Source of the DNA: Engraulis encrasicolus
Taxonomy: Eukaryota; Chordata; Actinopteri; Clupeiformes; Engraulidae
Reading direction: 5' to 3'
NCBI RefSeq assembly: GCF_034702125.1
Contig: NC_085878.1
Location: forward strand, 22,363,002-22,427,001
DNA length: 64,000 nt
Positions 14,381 through 26,595 of this stretch are shown one piece after another. Position 1 is the first letter of the stretch. Every line of letters begins with the position of its first letter. The notes under the pieces are model-generated. The model was not told the origin of the DNA and ran no database searches. It was given only the letters and a program-made list of their open reading frames with translations. Both the position numbers and the translations under genes were made by a program.

Positions 14381-17156
14381 ATTGAAAAGATTTTACATCT
14401 GTATTTGTGTTTATGTTTCTTTTATGATACTCTAAACCATTGAAGTTAGCAACAAGTGTATGGTGCTTTCACATGGCTCTGTCCAATAGTTATCACACAA
14501 AATATATGTAGAATATGCATCCTTGCCTGGAACTAACTGTGCAAGAGGTAATTGCTGCATTTTTTACTCACTATCTTTTTTTTCCCTCTTTTTTTTAAAG
14601 AACATTTCTCTGCTTATTTTCCACAGATTCATTAATTCCAATTAGTTTGCTTCGTGAATACATTCGCACATGGTGGGCTCTGGACATATGCTGCTTATGA
14701 TTCTGTACCCGTCTGCAGTACATCATATGAGCATGGCCAATGTTGGCTGAAAGCATACACAGAACAGCTTTCATAGAGACATTAAAACCCAAAATCTTCC
14801 GCCTCAGGGACAAAAGCCAATGACTGAATAATCTGCTCTTTTTATGAAAAAAAATTAAAAACAAAAAAACAACATTTTGTGTTAATTTGCATCCCACCCC
14901 ACCTTGTCTCTGTGAGGAGTAATTGACTTCTGGCACCATGGACTTGGCATTATGAAAAAATAGAAAATGTTGTTCTACCTTTGTGTCTGAGCTTGGCAGA
15001 TAGACGGCAAGACATTCTGCTATCTTGTCTTCTTAGTCCTTTGCAGGTACTGAGATGGAATCATGAGAAGAGCTTGGATTACCTCTGCATACCTTTGTAC
15101 CAAATAAACAGTCTGTTCAGTTCAGTCACTTGGGTTAAGAAGTGTGATTAGCATTTCTACATCACATGTGGCGTGGCTTCAGAAACTCAGTCAACCGAAA
15201 ACAGCTACCTTACATCTAAGACTGTGAGAAGTAATAGCTTAATTAAGAAGGAATAGATAAACACTTGCTACGAGAGATGCGGGTGATGCATTTGATACGT
15301 TTAATTATGATCTCCCATCCACCATGGGGTACAAATGGAAGCACAGCAAGGGTTCTGTTGGAAGGAATCCAACGCTTCATCATTAATTTATTCTCTGCAC
15401 TCAGCCAATTACCTGTCTTTGTGAAGCGCTGGCTTGTGTACCTTCCCCAATAATTGCTGTTACACTTCCTTTCTGTCCAGCCACCAATCAATCCTTTTGT
15501 CCAGCCTGATAGCTCCACCCCTGCCAACTTAAACGTCAGAACCTGTAAGCACAAAATGCAATGTCTGCAGCGTTAACCAGAACAACCTAAGTAATACTTC
15601 CTCATAATTGAAAAACACATTTCAAAAAGTTCATTTGAAACTTGATGAATATGATTTTACACAGGTTATCACACACAAAATGAAGCAATTTAAAAATCAT
15701 ATTTTCGTTTTCCTTCAATGGCAAGCAATGTGGTTCTGGTAGATTCCTCATTTCTATACTAGAACTTGTCTTGCCCACCCAGGCAGGCAGGTGTGACAAG
15801 CTCCAGCCTTACAATGACAGGGGATCTGGAGGAAAATGTCAGCTGAGACTATGTACGGCCATGTACATCTCTGTATCACAGAGACACTGCTGCAATTCAT
15901 TTCAATGGCAGAGGGGGGTCATTACAACAGTCACTGAGTTCAACTGGAGGCACACAGCCCAATCCGTCATAAACATAGTAGATCTATAGGTTTAGTCACA
16001 CAGACCTTAATTGTTAAAATTGTGACTGCATTTGCAGGAGGTCTGGTGAAGTTTTGATTCTACAGTATAGGATATAATATGACACCAACACACATGTAAC
16101 CTCATTCCATGGTGAAAATGTATTTATCTATCATATTACATTATGGAAACCATGGAGATGTGTCAATCTTTTGTTAGGGAAAAAAGACTAGACATTTTTT
16201 AGAATCATGGCTGATTATTCTGGATAAACCATCTACAACTCTGCAAATTGTTAATTGTTAATTGTTAATAGTTGAAAAACCCATTTAAAGCATGCTGCGT
16301 AATAGAAACATTTGAGTTGCTGAAATGTGCTTCAGGCCACAAGCGTTGGGGTTGTTAAAAAGAGGGACCAATAGAATAAATCAATGGGGCACCATTTCCT
16401 TTGAAAGTCAAAGGAGAAAGCCTGTCCCACTGCTGGGTGGGTGGCTGGGAGTGATGATGGATGGATGGTGGCTGAAATAAAATAAAAAAGTGCAAAAAGC
16501 AGTAACAACTACAAAGCAAAGCAGTCAAATAAGGCTACTTTGACATCCAGTCTGCCCTTAAACGATCATACGGCATTGACTTATCTGGGACAACTGAACT
16601 GAACTGACTGCAATGCGATATGGGAAGGTTGTGAAAGGTTTGCAGCCTTGATATCGAACATAAACGTGAACTGACATGATGGTTGACTTGCACTGCATAA
16701 ATAACAAGGCGAAGGGGAACACACTGGCAATGAGATGCAAGCGAGGACAGTTTGAAGACTAGCATATTCCACTTTTTTTCTTTATTGCTCACATTCTCCT
16801 CCTCTCATGGCCTTTGTCAAGGTTCTTGTCAAAGTAACTTATGGTGCATTACACAAGCAGAGCTCCTTGAATTAACTTTTTGTGAACGAGAGTATGTGTC
16901 AAGAAATACCAATACTACTTACTACTGATGGATATTGACTAAGGTCACTGAAACAGTTTGTCTTCTTTCACAAACATATAGCATATTGAGATGCAATTTT
17001 ATAATGATTGAAATGCGTTTCGGGAAAAAATAGCTATTTTCCATTTAATTAACATGAATATACTGACTATTAAGACAAGTGCGTAGATAACAGCGCAAAA
17101 TTGATAAACATATCAAACAATAGTGATTTAAAAATAACATAATTTCAAGTCTGATC
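14381..17156. other. Unique intergenic sequence
   Basis: About 2.8 kb without recognised repeats or convincing exons. The stretch 15270-15540 is balanced in composition and free of simple repeats, so it is a candidate for conserved non-coding sequence. A small tandem ttaattg run occurs near 16250-16270. Confidence 0.4.
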
Positions 17157-17506
17157 TTAAAGGTGCACTGTGTAATATTTTTAGTGGTTAAATTCAAGAA
17201 TTCATGCTGCCAATTCAGACATGTTATCTTTTCCATGAATACTTACCACCACCATCAAATTCTAAGTATTCATTATGACTAGGAAAATTGCACTTTTCAT
17301 ACATGAAAAGGGGGATCTTCCCCATGGTTTGCCATTTGAATGTCCAGAAGTAGACCATTTTAGCTGCAACACTTACCATACTTTGGTCATACTAGTAAAT
17401 ATGACTTTATTTTTTCGTAAATATTCATGAAAATATTAAATTTGGCAATAGGCAGTACAGCTGAAATGATCAGCATAGTTGCAGTACCTACACGGTGCAC
17501 CTTTAA
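17157..17506. mobile_element. TTAA-flanked MITE, copy 2 (best preserved)
   Basis: Flanked by intact TTAA at 17157-17160 and 17503-17506. The inverted ends AGGTGCACTGTGTA and (reverse-complemented right end) AGGTGCACCGTGTA differ at one position. About 350 bp. Interior motifs gaattcatgctgcc, catacatgaaaag and tttggcaataggcag are shared with copies 1 and 3. No ORF. Confidence 0.88.
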
Positions 17507-17902
17507 GGTTCGGACCAGCTATTTCTAACAATGAAATAAAAGGTTTCAACATTTGACTACATTCAAGGCAGAATCGGGCATTTTCACTATTCTATGGTGA
17601 GCATCTTTTTTAAGTCTAGAGAAGATTACAAAGTTTGGGACAAAATCCCACTCTTGCTCCTCACATGCCTATCTTTCCGAAATCGAGCCATCTGGTGAGC
17701 CGGTAGTAGACTGCTTTTATCAAGCCAAATGAGAGTTCCTAGAGTGACAATTTCTTTATCTACCTCAACAGTAACTGCAAGCTTGTCAGAGGCAGCATCA
17801 GACAACAATGAATCAGGAAGTCTAGCATTCTGCCACCAATCTGGCAGGAGGCACAGCACTGTGGTGTGCTATGCGGTTCTATGCACAGTGGACTCCTGTG
17901 CT

Positions 17903-18040
17903 GTGCTGTGATGTTTGTGCAGAACAGTGCTATAAATTCATATGTGCTGTGATGTTTGTGCAGAACAGTGCTATATATTCCTATGTGCTGTGATGTTTGT
18001 GCAGAACAGTGCTATAAATTTGTATGTGCTGTGGGGTGGC
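17903..18040. repeat. 41-bp minisatellite, three full units
   Basis: Units starting at 17903, 17944 and 17985, with a partial at 18026, repeat gtgctgtgatgtttgtgcag then aacagtgctata with small changes. The period is exactly 41 bp. It continues into a degenerate gatgt/gcaat short-repeat zone to about 18145. Confidence 0.93.
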
Positions 18041-18145
18041 ATGCACAGGGCGACGGTGTGATGAGATTTGATGTGATGCAATGCAATGCAATGTGATGCG
18101 ATGTCATGTGATGGCCTGTTGTGATGTGATGTGCTGTGCAGTAGT
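18041..18145. repeat. Degenerate gatgt/gcaat pentamer repeat zone
   Basis: Successive words such as gatgtgatgcaatgcaatgc show expansion of 5-bp units, like the ctgtg pentamers in the array at 23.6 kb. Confidence 0.7.
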
Positions 18146-18343
18146 AGTACAGTAGTGATACACAATGCTGTGTTGGACAAGCCTGGTCTGATCTGTGCAT
18201 CTCCATGTTGTGATGTGCTGTTCTTCACTGTGCTACATGTTGTGCTATATTATGATATATTGCGCTGTGCTATCCTATCCTATGGTGTTTGGTGTTGTTT
18301 TGGTCTATGAAACATGCTGAGCTCCATTGTGCTATGCATACTC

Positions 18344-18460
18344 TGCTGAACTCACTCATGCCACTGAAAGACTGCTAGTATATTGTGATGAACTCAGACA
18401 TGCCACTGAGAGAGAGTGCTATATTGTGCTGAACTCACACTTGCCACTGAGCCGCCACTG
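18344..18460. repeat. 41-42-bp minisatellite, three units
   Basis: Units begin at 18344, 18386 and 18427 and share tg(c/a)tgaactca, atgccactga and gtgctatattg. The period nearly equals that of the array at 17903, and both contain an agtgctata word, so they may be diverged parts of one satellite. Confidence 0.85.
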
Positions 18461-19130
18461 GCTGTGTGCTACTGTACATACTGATGTGGGACGACAGAGC
18501 TGGATGGCTCTCCACAGAGGCAGAGCCCACAACAGCTCATCACCATGAGGTGCAGGTGCCTCTACAGCAGGCTGCCTGCCACCATGTTACACAGCGCACA
18601 CACAAAGGCCACCTAAATGGGAAGGGACATCTGGACAACGATCTTTGTTTCTCGTTCAGCTATTAATACTACTATAGCTGTAGCACGCTGTGCTTTTAAT
18701 CTGTGATGATCTATTTGGTCCAACAGATGTGATGGCAGTGACCGTTATCAGAGATCAGCTATGTGAGAGACTTCTTGTTGCTTTTGATGGACTGATATCG
18801 ATGTGCAGCCATGTGGTTTGAAATATTATCTGATCCATCTCCCGATCATCATAGTGAAACATTTTATATTTCCATTTGTGACATGAAGGAGCAGTGGATG
18901 ACACATTTTATCCCTTTCTGCATTTCCATTGGTGTAGCAGTGGTTGTAACAGAGGGGAAAATACACTTGGCAGGAATAACAAGACCAAAGCCATAATGTG
19001 GGAAAAGAAAATAAAGCAAGAGTTTGAGAGAGAGAAAAGCCTATTTCATCCTATTACGCTGACAACGCCCCCCTCCAAAACCCCACCCCACCATCCCTCT
19101 TACCCCACGTATACGCTTGCAGACACACAT
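18461..19130. other. Unique intergenic sequence
   Basis: No gene or known repeat supported. Confidence 0.4.
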
Positions 19131-19134
19131 CCAT

Positions 19135-19339
<205 letters not shown>

Positions 19340-19510
19340 ACCATGACCATCAAAATCAATACTCAAGTTGAAAGTCTGTCTCAAAAACATTTAGTGCAAT
19401 GCTTCCTAAACACACACTTTAAAGCTGAACAATAGACTTCAATGTGAAGTAAATGACATTTGTGTTGAAAAGGAAAAAACATGCGCTGTGTCAAGAATTC
19501 AAACAAAGCT
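19340..19510 (-). repeat. Dispersed repeat with terminal (TG)n, copy 2 (inverted)
   Basis: The reverse complement of this interval aligns with 7887-8061: cttgagtattgattttgatg, actaaatgtt, gtgtgtttag and tttccttttcaaca are all shared in order. The microsatellite sits at the same end in both copies, which lie in inverted orientation about 11.3 kb apart. Confidence 0.75.
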
Positions 19511-19973
19511 TGAAAGGCTTTTAAGACTTCAGATTTTTTAAAAAAAAATCATTATTATTTTTATATTTCTGTCAGCATCTAAGACAGTAGCATATTGATC
19601 AATAGTCTGTATTTGACCACCAGCAAAACACATAAAAGCAAATTCTCATAATATCCTTTATGTACTAGAATACAGCGTTGAGTGATCTATTATAATATAA
19701 ATCAAATAACTTATTGAAAATGCACTAAATATTTCCACCTTTCTCAACTGCAGAAGAAAGTTTGTAGTTCATTTAATGAAGATTTCTGGCACATTGATGG
19801 CAAATCCATGTTATGCTTCAGGAGGGTACCTCAGTGTTAGTGATAGTAAGTGAATAGCCTTCAATGACTGATGCAAAATTAATTGGACTTTTAAAAGAGA
19901 ATATGCTGAATGCCATGTCTGCTAAAATAAAACACAGCAAGATGCCCTTAAAAGATGGGCCAAGGGATTCAAG

Positions 19974-20545
19974 CATATCTCTTTAATAGGGCCAAGGAAG
20001 ACTTCGTTCTCTTTTTTTTAGTTCGTCATTCCATTCCAGCTAAGGTCATAGCAGAAGAATAATCCAAGTTAATACACTGTGGTGGGAGTCCATTAATAAC
20101 ACTTGGCTGCATTGGGAATGCTCTTCCATGTTCCTTTTTTAAAAAGCCCATCTTCACTGTACAATATATGGATAACTGAAATTTTTTTTACTGTTTAACT
20201 ACAAATATGAGAAGGAGAAAAATAATTTGAATAATTGTGTAATCAAGCATGTTAAGCGAGGCCATTCCAGTTTTATGCTGTCAGGCAATTTTGCGCATTG
20301 TATCAGGATCTTATCATAGCATAGTGATACTGTACATATTAGTACAAATACAAAATAAAACAAAGTCACATCACTAGGGAACAGAAGTACTGTATTTATG
20401 GCCACCAGATATGTTTGATGCAAACTCTCTCTAATAAATCACATTCTCTCAACAGACCCGACTCCCAGTGATATATTAGGATCCCCCCACCCCAGCCCCC
20501 ACACTGTGCCTTTGCTCTGGTTTACAAATCCCAAACTACCCCTCA
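19974..20545. repeat. About 570-bp tandem duplication, unit A
   Basis: The order of motifs is the same as in the next unit: atctctttaatag, ccaaggaagactt, cagctaaggtcatagcag, aagcccatcttcactgt, tatgagaagg, tgtaatca.aagcatgtt, tcaggcaattttgc, gactcccagtgata, and finally tttacaaatcccaaactac. No coding capacity seen. Confidence 0.85.
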
Positions 20546-21100
20546 AATATATCTCTTTAATAGAACCAAGGAAGACTTTTTCCTCTTTTTTAGTGTATCA
20601 TTCCAATCCAGCTAAGGTCATAGCAGAAAAATAATCCACGATCCAATGGTCTTCCATGTAACTTTTTACAAGCCCATCTTCACTGTGCATGACTCACGTT
20701 CTTGGCTGCTTACCTATACAGTATGAGAAGGGGGAAAACAATGGTGTAATCATAAAGCATGTTGAGAGTGGGCAATACAGATTTGTGCTTTCAGGCAATT
20801 TTGCTATTTTTTCCAGGGCTTCATCCTATTCAGGATCGCATCCTTTTCATCCTACTACACCACATCATAGTGGTACACACAGTAGTAGTATAATTCCTTT
20901 TAAAAGTACTTAAGGTCACCAGATAAAATTGATGCAAAAAGCACGTTCTGTAAACACACACGACTCCCAGTGATACATTAGGATTTTCTGTTCCCTGAAT
21001 TTTCTATTTTGGGGAAAAATAGGCCTATAGCTCTCAAAGATCTGGTCAGGTGCTACTGTTCCTCTGCTCTTGTTTTACAAAACCCCAAACTACAACTCCA
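20546..21100. repeat. About 570-bp tandem duplication, unit B
   Basis: Head-to-tail second copy, starting 572 bp after the first and ending with tttacaaaaccccaaactac. Substitutions and small indels throughout show an old duplication. Confidence 0.85.
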
Positions 21101-22315
21101 GTCTTCACACACAGAAAACTGAAGCTTATACATTAGCAGATAGAACAGGTCCCTTTGTAACTAAAAAAAAATATAGGAGGACAATTCAACAATGAACCCC
21201 TATAGAACCAACCCCTCACGAGAGAGGGTGATGAATGCTTCACTATCACATGCGGCAGCAGCCACCCCAGCGCAATAGATCATGTCCTCTTCCTATTGCC
21301 GCAAGCCTGCTTAGGTGACTTCCTGGCTTTCCTTCAGAGAACCTTGGCCACAAAAAGTGACCCGCTTTAACTCTTTTCTTTTTGGTCATCCAATTCTGAA
21401 CCTCCACTCTACAGTGTACTGAACTTTCAGCCAAGCAATGGTGGAATGACGACCATACTGCACTGCAGTGAGTAGCATGCCCATGGACCCTCTGGCCGGG
21501 GGTGATGAGAGGGGAGAAGAGTAATAAAGAGGATGAACACAACACACTCTGCTAGGATGACCTTCGACTGACCGCGGTGCAGTGTGCACAACCCTCACAA
21601 GCAGATACAGGCAATTATCTCCACCAGCAAAACAGGAACTGGCCGGCGCAGGGACTCACAATGGAACTCACGATGCTCTCAGTGTAGTAACAGGAATCGC
21701 AGCAGGGAAGAACCAATATATACCACGGCCAGTCCAATAGTGTAGGCTACTGGCCACTTCCAATGTTTTACAAATATTTTAGGGCCTTTGTGCCTATTAT
21801 TTGCGACAGAACAGTTAGAGACCGATAAAATGTGTAGAGGTGTAGTATTCAACGTAGCAGAGCCGCCAATTCAGCGCAGCAGCAAGTGACGCCATCCAAT
21901 ATATGTGACGACGAATGTGAATGGGGAAAACAATGCAGTGAGGCTGACCCATGCAATTTAAATTGAATGGGAGCACAATGCAACTCGGCAGACGCATGCA
22001 TGTGTCATGTGTATGACCGAGGCGTGACCGGGCAACCACACATCACTGTGATACAAATGTAACAACAATAGCAGTAGTAAAGCACTGACATAAACGTCAG
22101 CCAGTCCAACAGTGTGTGCTACTAGCCACTGTACAGTAGGTTTACAGGAGGGGCAAGGGCAATGCCGCCACAGCAGTGTACATGCAGGAGGCTATAATGA
22201 GAGCTTTCATACAGTAATGGCAGCCCAAGGGCACGTCACATGCCGGACATAATAGGAGATGGCACTCATCTACCATCCACCATCACACAACACAAGGTGA
22301 CTCTCACACACTTGT
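21101..22315. other. Intergenic sequence with a weak internal duplication
   Basis: ggccagtccaatagtgtagg near 21729 and cagtccaacagtgtgtgcta near 22090 look like diverged copies about 360 bp apart. No gene supported. Confidence 0.4.
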
Positions 22316-22320
22316 AATGT

Positions 22321-22370
22321 CACACACACACGCACAAACACACACACACACATATAAACACGCACACACG

Positions 22371-22468
<98 letters not shown>

Positions 22469-22479
22469 AACACGCACAC

Positions 22480-22559
<80 letters not shown>
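22321..22559. repeat. Interrupted (CA)n microsatellite
   Basis: About 240 bp of CA with CG, TATAAA and other interruptions. The block catataaacacgcacacac occurs twice (near 22351 and 22463), indicating internal segment duplication. Confidence 0.96.
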
Positions 22560-22560
<1 letters not shown>

Positions 22561-22926
22561 AACTGCTATGGGTTGTGGATAGCTGACATTTAAGAGGCAA
22601 GACAGAGAGTGAGCAACATGTCCACCTCTAGGCCACAGTAACAGTCACCACCAAGCAGCCACTTCAGAGTGGCCACATTCACCACCTCGGGTATAAGTGG
22701 CCAGTCCACCACCACAACATCCTGGGCCATAGAGTATACAGTATATCTTGTCATGGTCATAGCTCAGACGCGTGCCCTACATGTGACATTTGTGGTCTCT
22801 CCCGTACAGAGGCCTGGCTCAGCATGTCTGTCACATGCTTCCCATGGTCAAAGGGTCATATCTTTTCCACAATTATGCTCCATGATGCTTTCACAGCAGA
22901 TGAAGGGGCCATTTTTTTCACAGGCA

Positions 22927-23225
22927 CTGTTGGTGGCTATTGAAGGTTGAGGGTGGAAGGTTGCAGCAGTGTTTAGACAAGGCAAGTCAACAGTGTAGTT
23001 AATTAGCTGTTCTGGCTTTCCATGTATAGACATGCATGTACCAATATAAACACATGACCCTCTGACACAACAGAGTGAATTGCACTGTTGCCTGTTGTGG
23101 TGTGGTGATATAAGAGAGAATATCTCAGCACTTGCTCTGCCCGCACAGTGCATTTCACAGTATTACTTCAACTCTTAAAGAGTAAGACCGACTAGAAGAG
23201 TAGGTGTTAAATTAACACTGTAAAC
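22927..23225. repeat. Tandem array unit 0 (truncated copy)
   Basis: Shares with the later units tgtttagacaaggca, agttaattagctg, agacatgcatgtac, ccctctgacac, a tataagagagaatatct block and a cagtgttaattcaac-like block. It lacks the pentamer array and the aataaaggggtcaggtta block, so about 370 bp is missing relative to unit 2. Confidence 0.75.
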
Positions 23226-23413
23226 TAGTGTTTCTCAGCGGGGGCGCTTGGGGAGCCCTCAGGGCGGCGTTGAGAAGGATACAGCTGATGGGGGTGGGGC
23301 TTAGTTCCCACTGGGGGGCATTAGTCTATTTTATTTTTCAATACCAAGGGGGCGTTGGCAGGCTTATGAAGAGGTCAAGGGGGTGTTTGTTCAAAAAAGG
23401 TTGAGAATCACTG
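23226..23413 (-). mobile_element. hAT-type MITE inserted in the tandem array
   Basis: On the minus strand it begins CAGTGATTCTCAACC and matches the element at 6577-6823 through its length (aacaaacac, cccttgacct, cataagcctgcc). Ends are tagtgtttctcagc at 23226 and gagaatcactg at 23413. The flanking octamers ctgtaaac (23218) and cagtgagc (23414) match at 5 of 8 positions. The uninterrupted sequence in neighbouring units (...taaactgtaggcta, 24181 and 25139) shows the empty site, so the insertion point is well fixed. Confidence 0.85.
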
Positions 23414-23421
23414 CAGTGAGC

Positions 23422-24184
23422 TGTAGGCTACTGCCCAGTGGCTCTGGCGACTCTCTGCTGAGGGAGCCCTTCAGCACCATGGACAGCTCCCAAGGTGTTT
23501 CGACAAGGCAGGGCAAAGCACCTTCACAATTATAGTTAATTAGCTGCTTACCGGTAGTCTTGCTCTGTCTCCATGTATAGTATACTGTAGACATGCATGT
23601 ACTACAACACCAACGTGCATCCCTCTGACATAGCAGAGAGTTGTACTGTGGTGCAGTGTGGTATGCTGTGCTGTGCTGTGCTGTGCTGTGCTGTGTTGTA
23701 CTTTGTACTGTGCTGTGTTGTGCTTTGCTATGCTGTGCCATGCCATGCTTCGGTGTACCATGCTTTGTCGGGCTCTACTGTGCTGTACCAGGCTGTCCTG
23801 TGCGGTGAAGTACTATGCTGTAGTGTGCTGTGCTGAACGTCTCATCACTTTGACTCACGGGCGGGCCAGCACATGTGACCTCAGACCTGTAAGATGGGAG
23901 TGATAACCTCAGGCTGGTAGAATAAAGGGGTCAGGTTATACATTCTCTCGAATAACCTAAGGCAACTGGATACACTGGGGAGGCTTATAGACAGCACTGT
24001 CAGACCCCCATGACTTTCTTAACTAAGGTGAGGGCCAATCACACCAGCTATAAGAGAGAATATCTTAACGCTTGGTCAGCCCACACAGTAGATTTCACAG
24101 TGTTAATTCAACACTTACTGCGTGGGATCAGCTTGATTAATAGCATTAAATGTGACTCTCTAGGTGTTAAATGAATACTATAAA
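23422..24184. repeat. Tandem array unit 1 (about 0.76 kb)
   Basis: Begins tgtaggctactgcccagtgg and runs through gagggagcccttcagcacc, the pentamer zone, aataaaggggtcaggtta and cacagtgttaattcaacact. It lacks about 190 bp present in unit 2 between caaggtg and gacaaggcagg. Short Cys/Ala/Val-rich frames here come from the ctgtg pentamers and are not genes. Confidence 0.88.
23640..23835. repeat. (CTGTG)n pentanucleotide array in unit 1
   Basis: Seven or so near-perfect gctgt pentamers near 23663-23700 decay into ctgtgttgtg and ctatgctgtg variants. The homologous zone in unit 2 (24600-24795) is shorter in the pure part, showing length change after duplication. Confidence 0.85.
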
Positions 24185-25142
24185 CTGTAGGCTACTGCCC
24201 AGTGGCTCTGGTGGCTCTACTGAGGGAGCCCTTCAGCACCATGGACAGTTCCCAAGGTGGCGGAGGGACATGCAGCAACTATCTGCCCTGAGACTCCTCA
24301 GGTCCCTGTTGAACACCGGTAGCCAGAGCGGGCCAGTGTAGCACCAGCCTGAGATCAGCACACGCTCTCACTTACATCTTCAGATGAAGAGGCCTACGGT
24401 ACTGTAACATTGTTCTCATAGACATTGGTGATGGCAATTGAAGTTTGAGGGTTGAAGGTTGAAGCTGTGTTTAGACAAGGCAGGACAAAGCACCTTCACA
24501 ATTATAGTTAATTAGCTGCTTAGTCTTGCTCTGTCTCCATGTAATAGTATAGGCATGCATGTACTACGACACCAACGTGCATCCCTCTGACATAGCAGAG
24601 AGTTGTACTGTAGTGTAGTGTGGTATGTCGTGCTATGTTGTGCTGTGTTGTACTTTGTACTGTGCTGTGTTGTGCTTTGGTATTCTGTGCCATGCCATGC
24701 TGTGCTTCGGTGTACCATGCTTTGTCGGGCTCTACTGTGCTGTACCAGGCTGTCCTGTGCGGTGAAGTACTATGCTGTAGTGTGCTGTGCTGAACCTCTC
24801 ATCACTCTGACTCACAGGCGGGGGAGCACATGTGACCTCAGACCTGTAAGATGGGAGTGATAACCTCAGGCTGGTAGAATAAAGGGGTCAGGTTATACAT
24901 TCTCTCCAATAACCTAAGGCAACTGGATACACTGGGGAGGCTTATAGACAGCACTGTCAGACCCCCATGACTTTCTTAACTAAGGTGAGGGCCCATCACG
25001 CCAGTTATTGGAGAGCATATCTTAACGCTCGGTTCTGCCCACACAGTAGATTTCACAGTGTTAATTCAACACTTAATGTGTAGGACCAGCTTGAAAAGCA
25101 TTAAATGATGTGACTCTCTAGGTGTTAAATGAATACTATAAA
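24185..25142. repeat. Tandem array unit 2 (about 0.96 kb, fullest copy)
   Basis: A 958-bp unit that includes the block lost from unit 1 (cggagggacatgcag, aacaccggtagccagagc, and a gaggcctacgg segment). The block around aataaaggggtcaggttata is nearly identical to that of unit 1, indicating recent duplication or gene conversion. Confidence 0.88.
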
Positions 25143-25316
25143 CTGTAGGCTACTGCCCAGTGGCTCTGGCGGCTCTGCTGAGGGAGCCCTTCAGCACCAT
25201 GGACAGTTCCCAAGGTGGCGGAGGGACATGCAGTAACTATCTGCCCTGAGACTCCTCAGGTCCCTGTTGAACACCGGTAGCCAGAGCGGGCCAGTGTAGC
25301 ACCAGCCTGAGATCAG
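25143..25316. repeat. Tandem array unit 3 (truncated at a microsatellite)
   Basis: Near-identical to the first 174 bp of unit 2. It stops at agcctgagatcag, immediately before the purine tract at 25331. Confidence 0.88.
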
Positions 25317-25330
25317 GACAAGGTCAATAT

Positions 25331-26405
<1,075 letters not shown>

Positions 26406-26595
26406 TGGCACGTGTACCACTAGGAATAAGCAAGCACACTGTAGGGGGCACTTGAGAAAAGATGCAATAATAACAAATGTATGGAGAAAAGTCAAATTGG
26501 GATAGAGGAGGGAATACAGAGCACGAGTAAGGGGTACTCATGGTATGAAAAAAGCCTTAGGGGGTCCGCAAGACAAATAAGGTTGGAAAACACTG
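26406..26595. mobile_element. Degraded hAT MITE of the CAGTGTTTCCCAACC family
   Basis: Shares cacgtgtaccactagg, aagcacac.gtaggggg, gggatagag, aaggggtactca and the right end ggttggaaaacactg with the complete element at 59553-59758. The left inverted repeat is missing, so this copy is 5'-truncated or eroded. No ORF. Confidence 0.75.

Noticed and set aside
17903..18460. CRISPR-like array of 41-bp spaced repeats
   Set aside because: Units are contiguous tandem repeats without unique spacers, in a vertebrate genome: a minisatellite.
23658..23903. Cys/Ala/Leu/Val-rich frames resembling small membrane proteins
   Set aside because: Produced by the ctgtg pentamer array; repeated in the next unit with frame changes.
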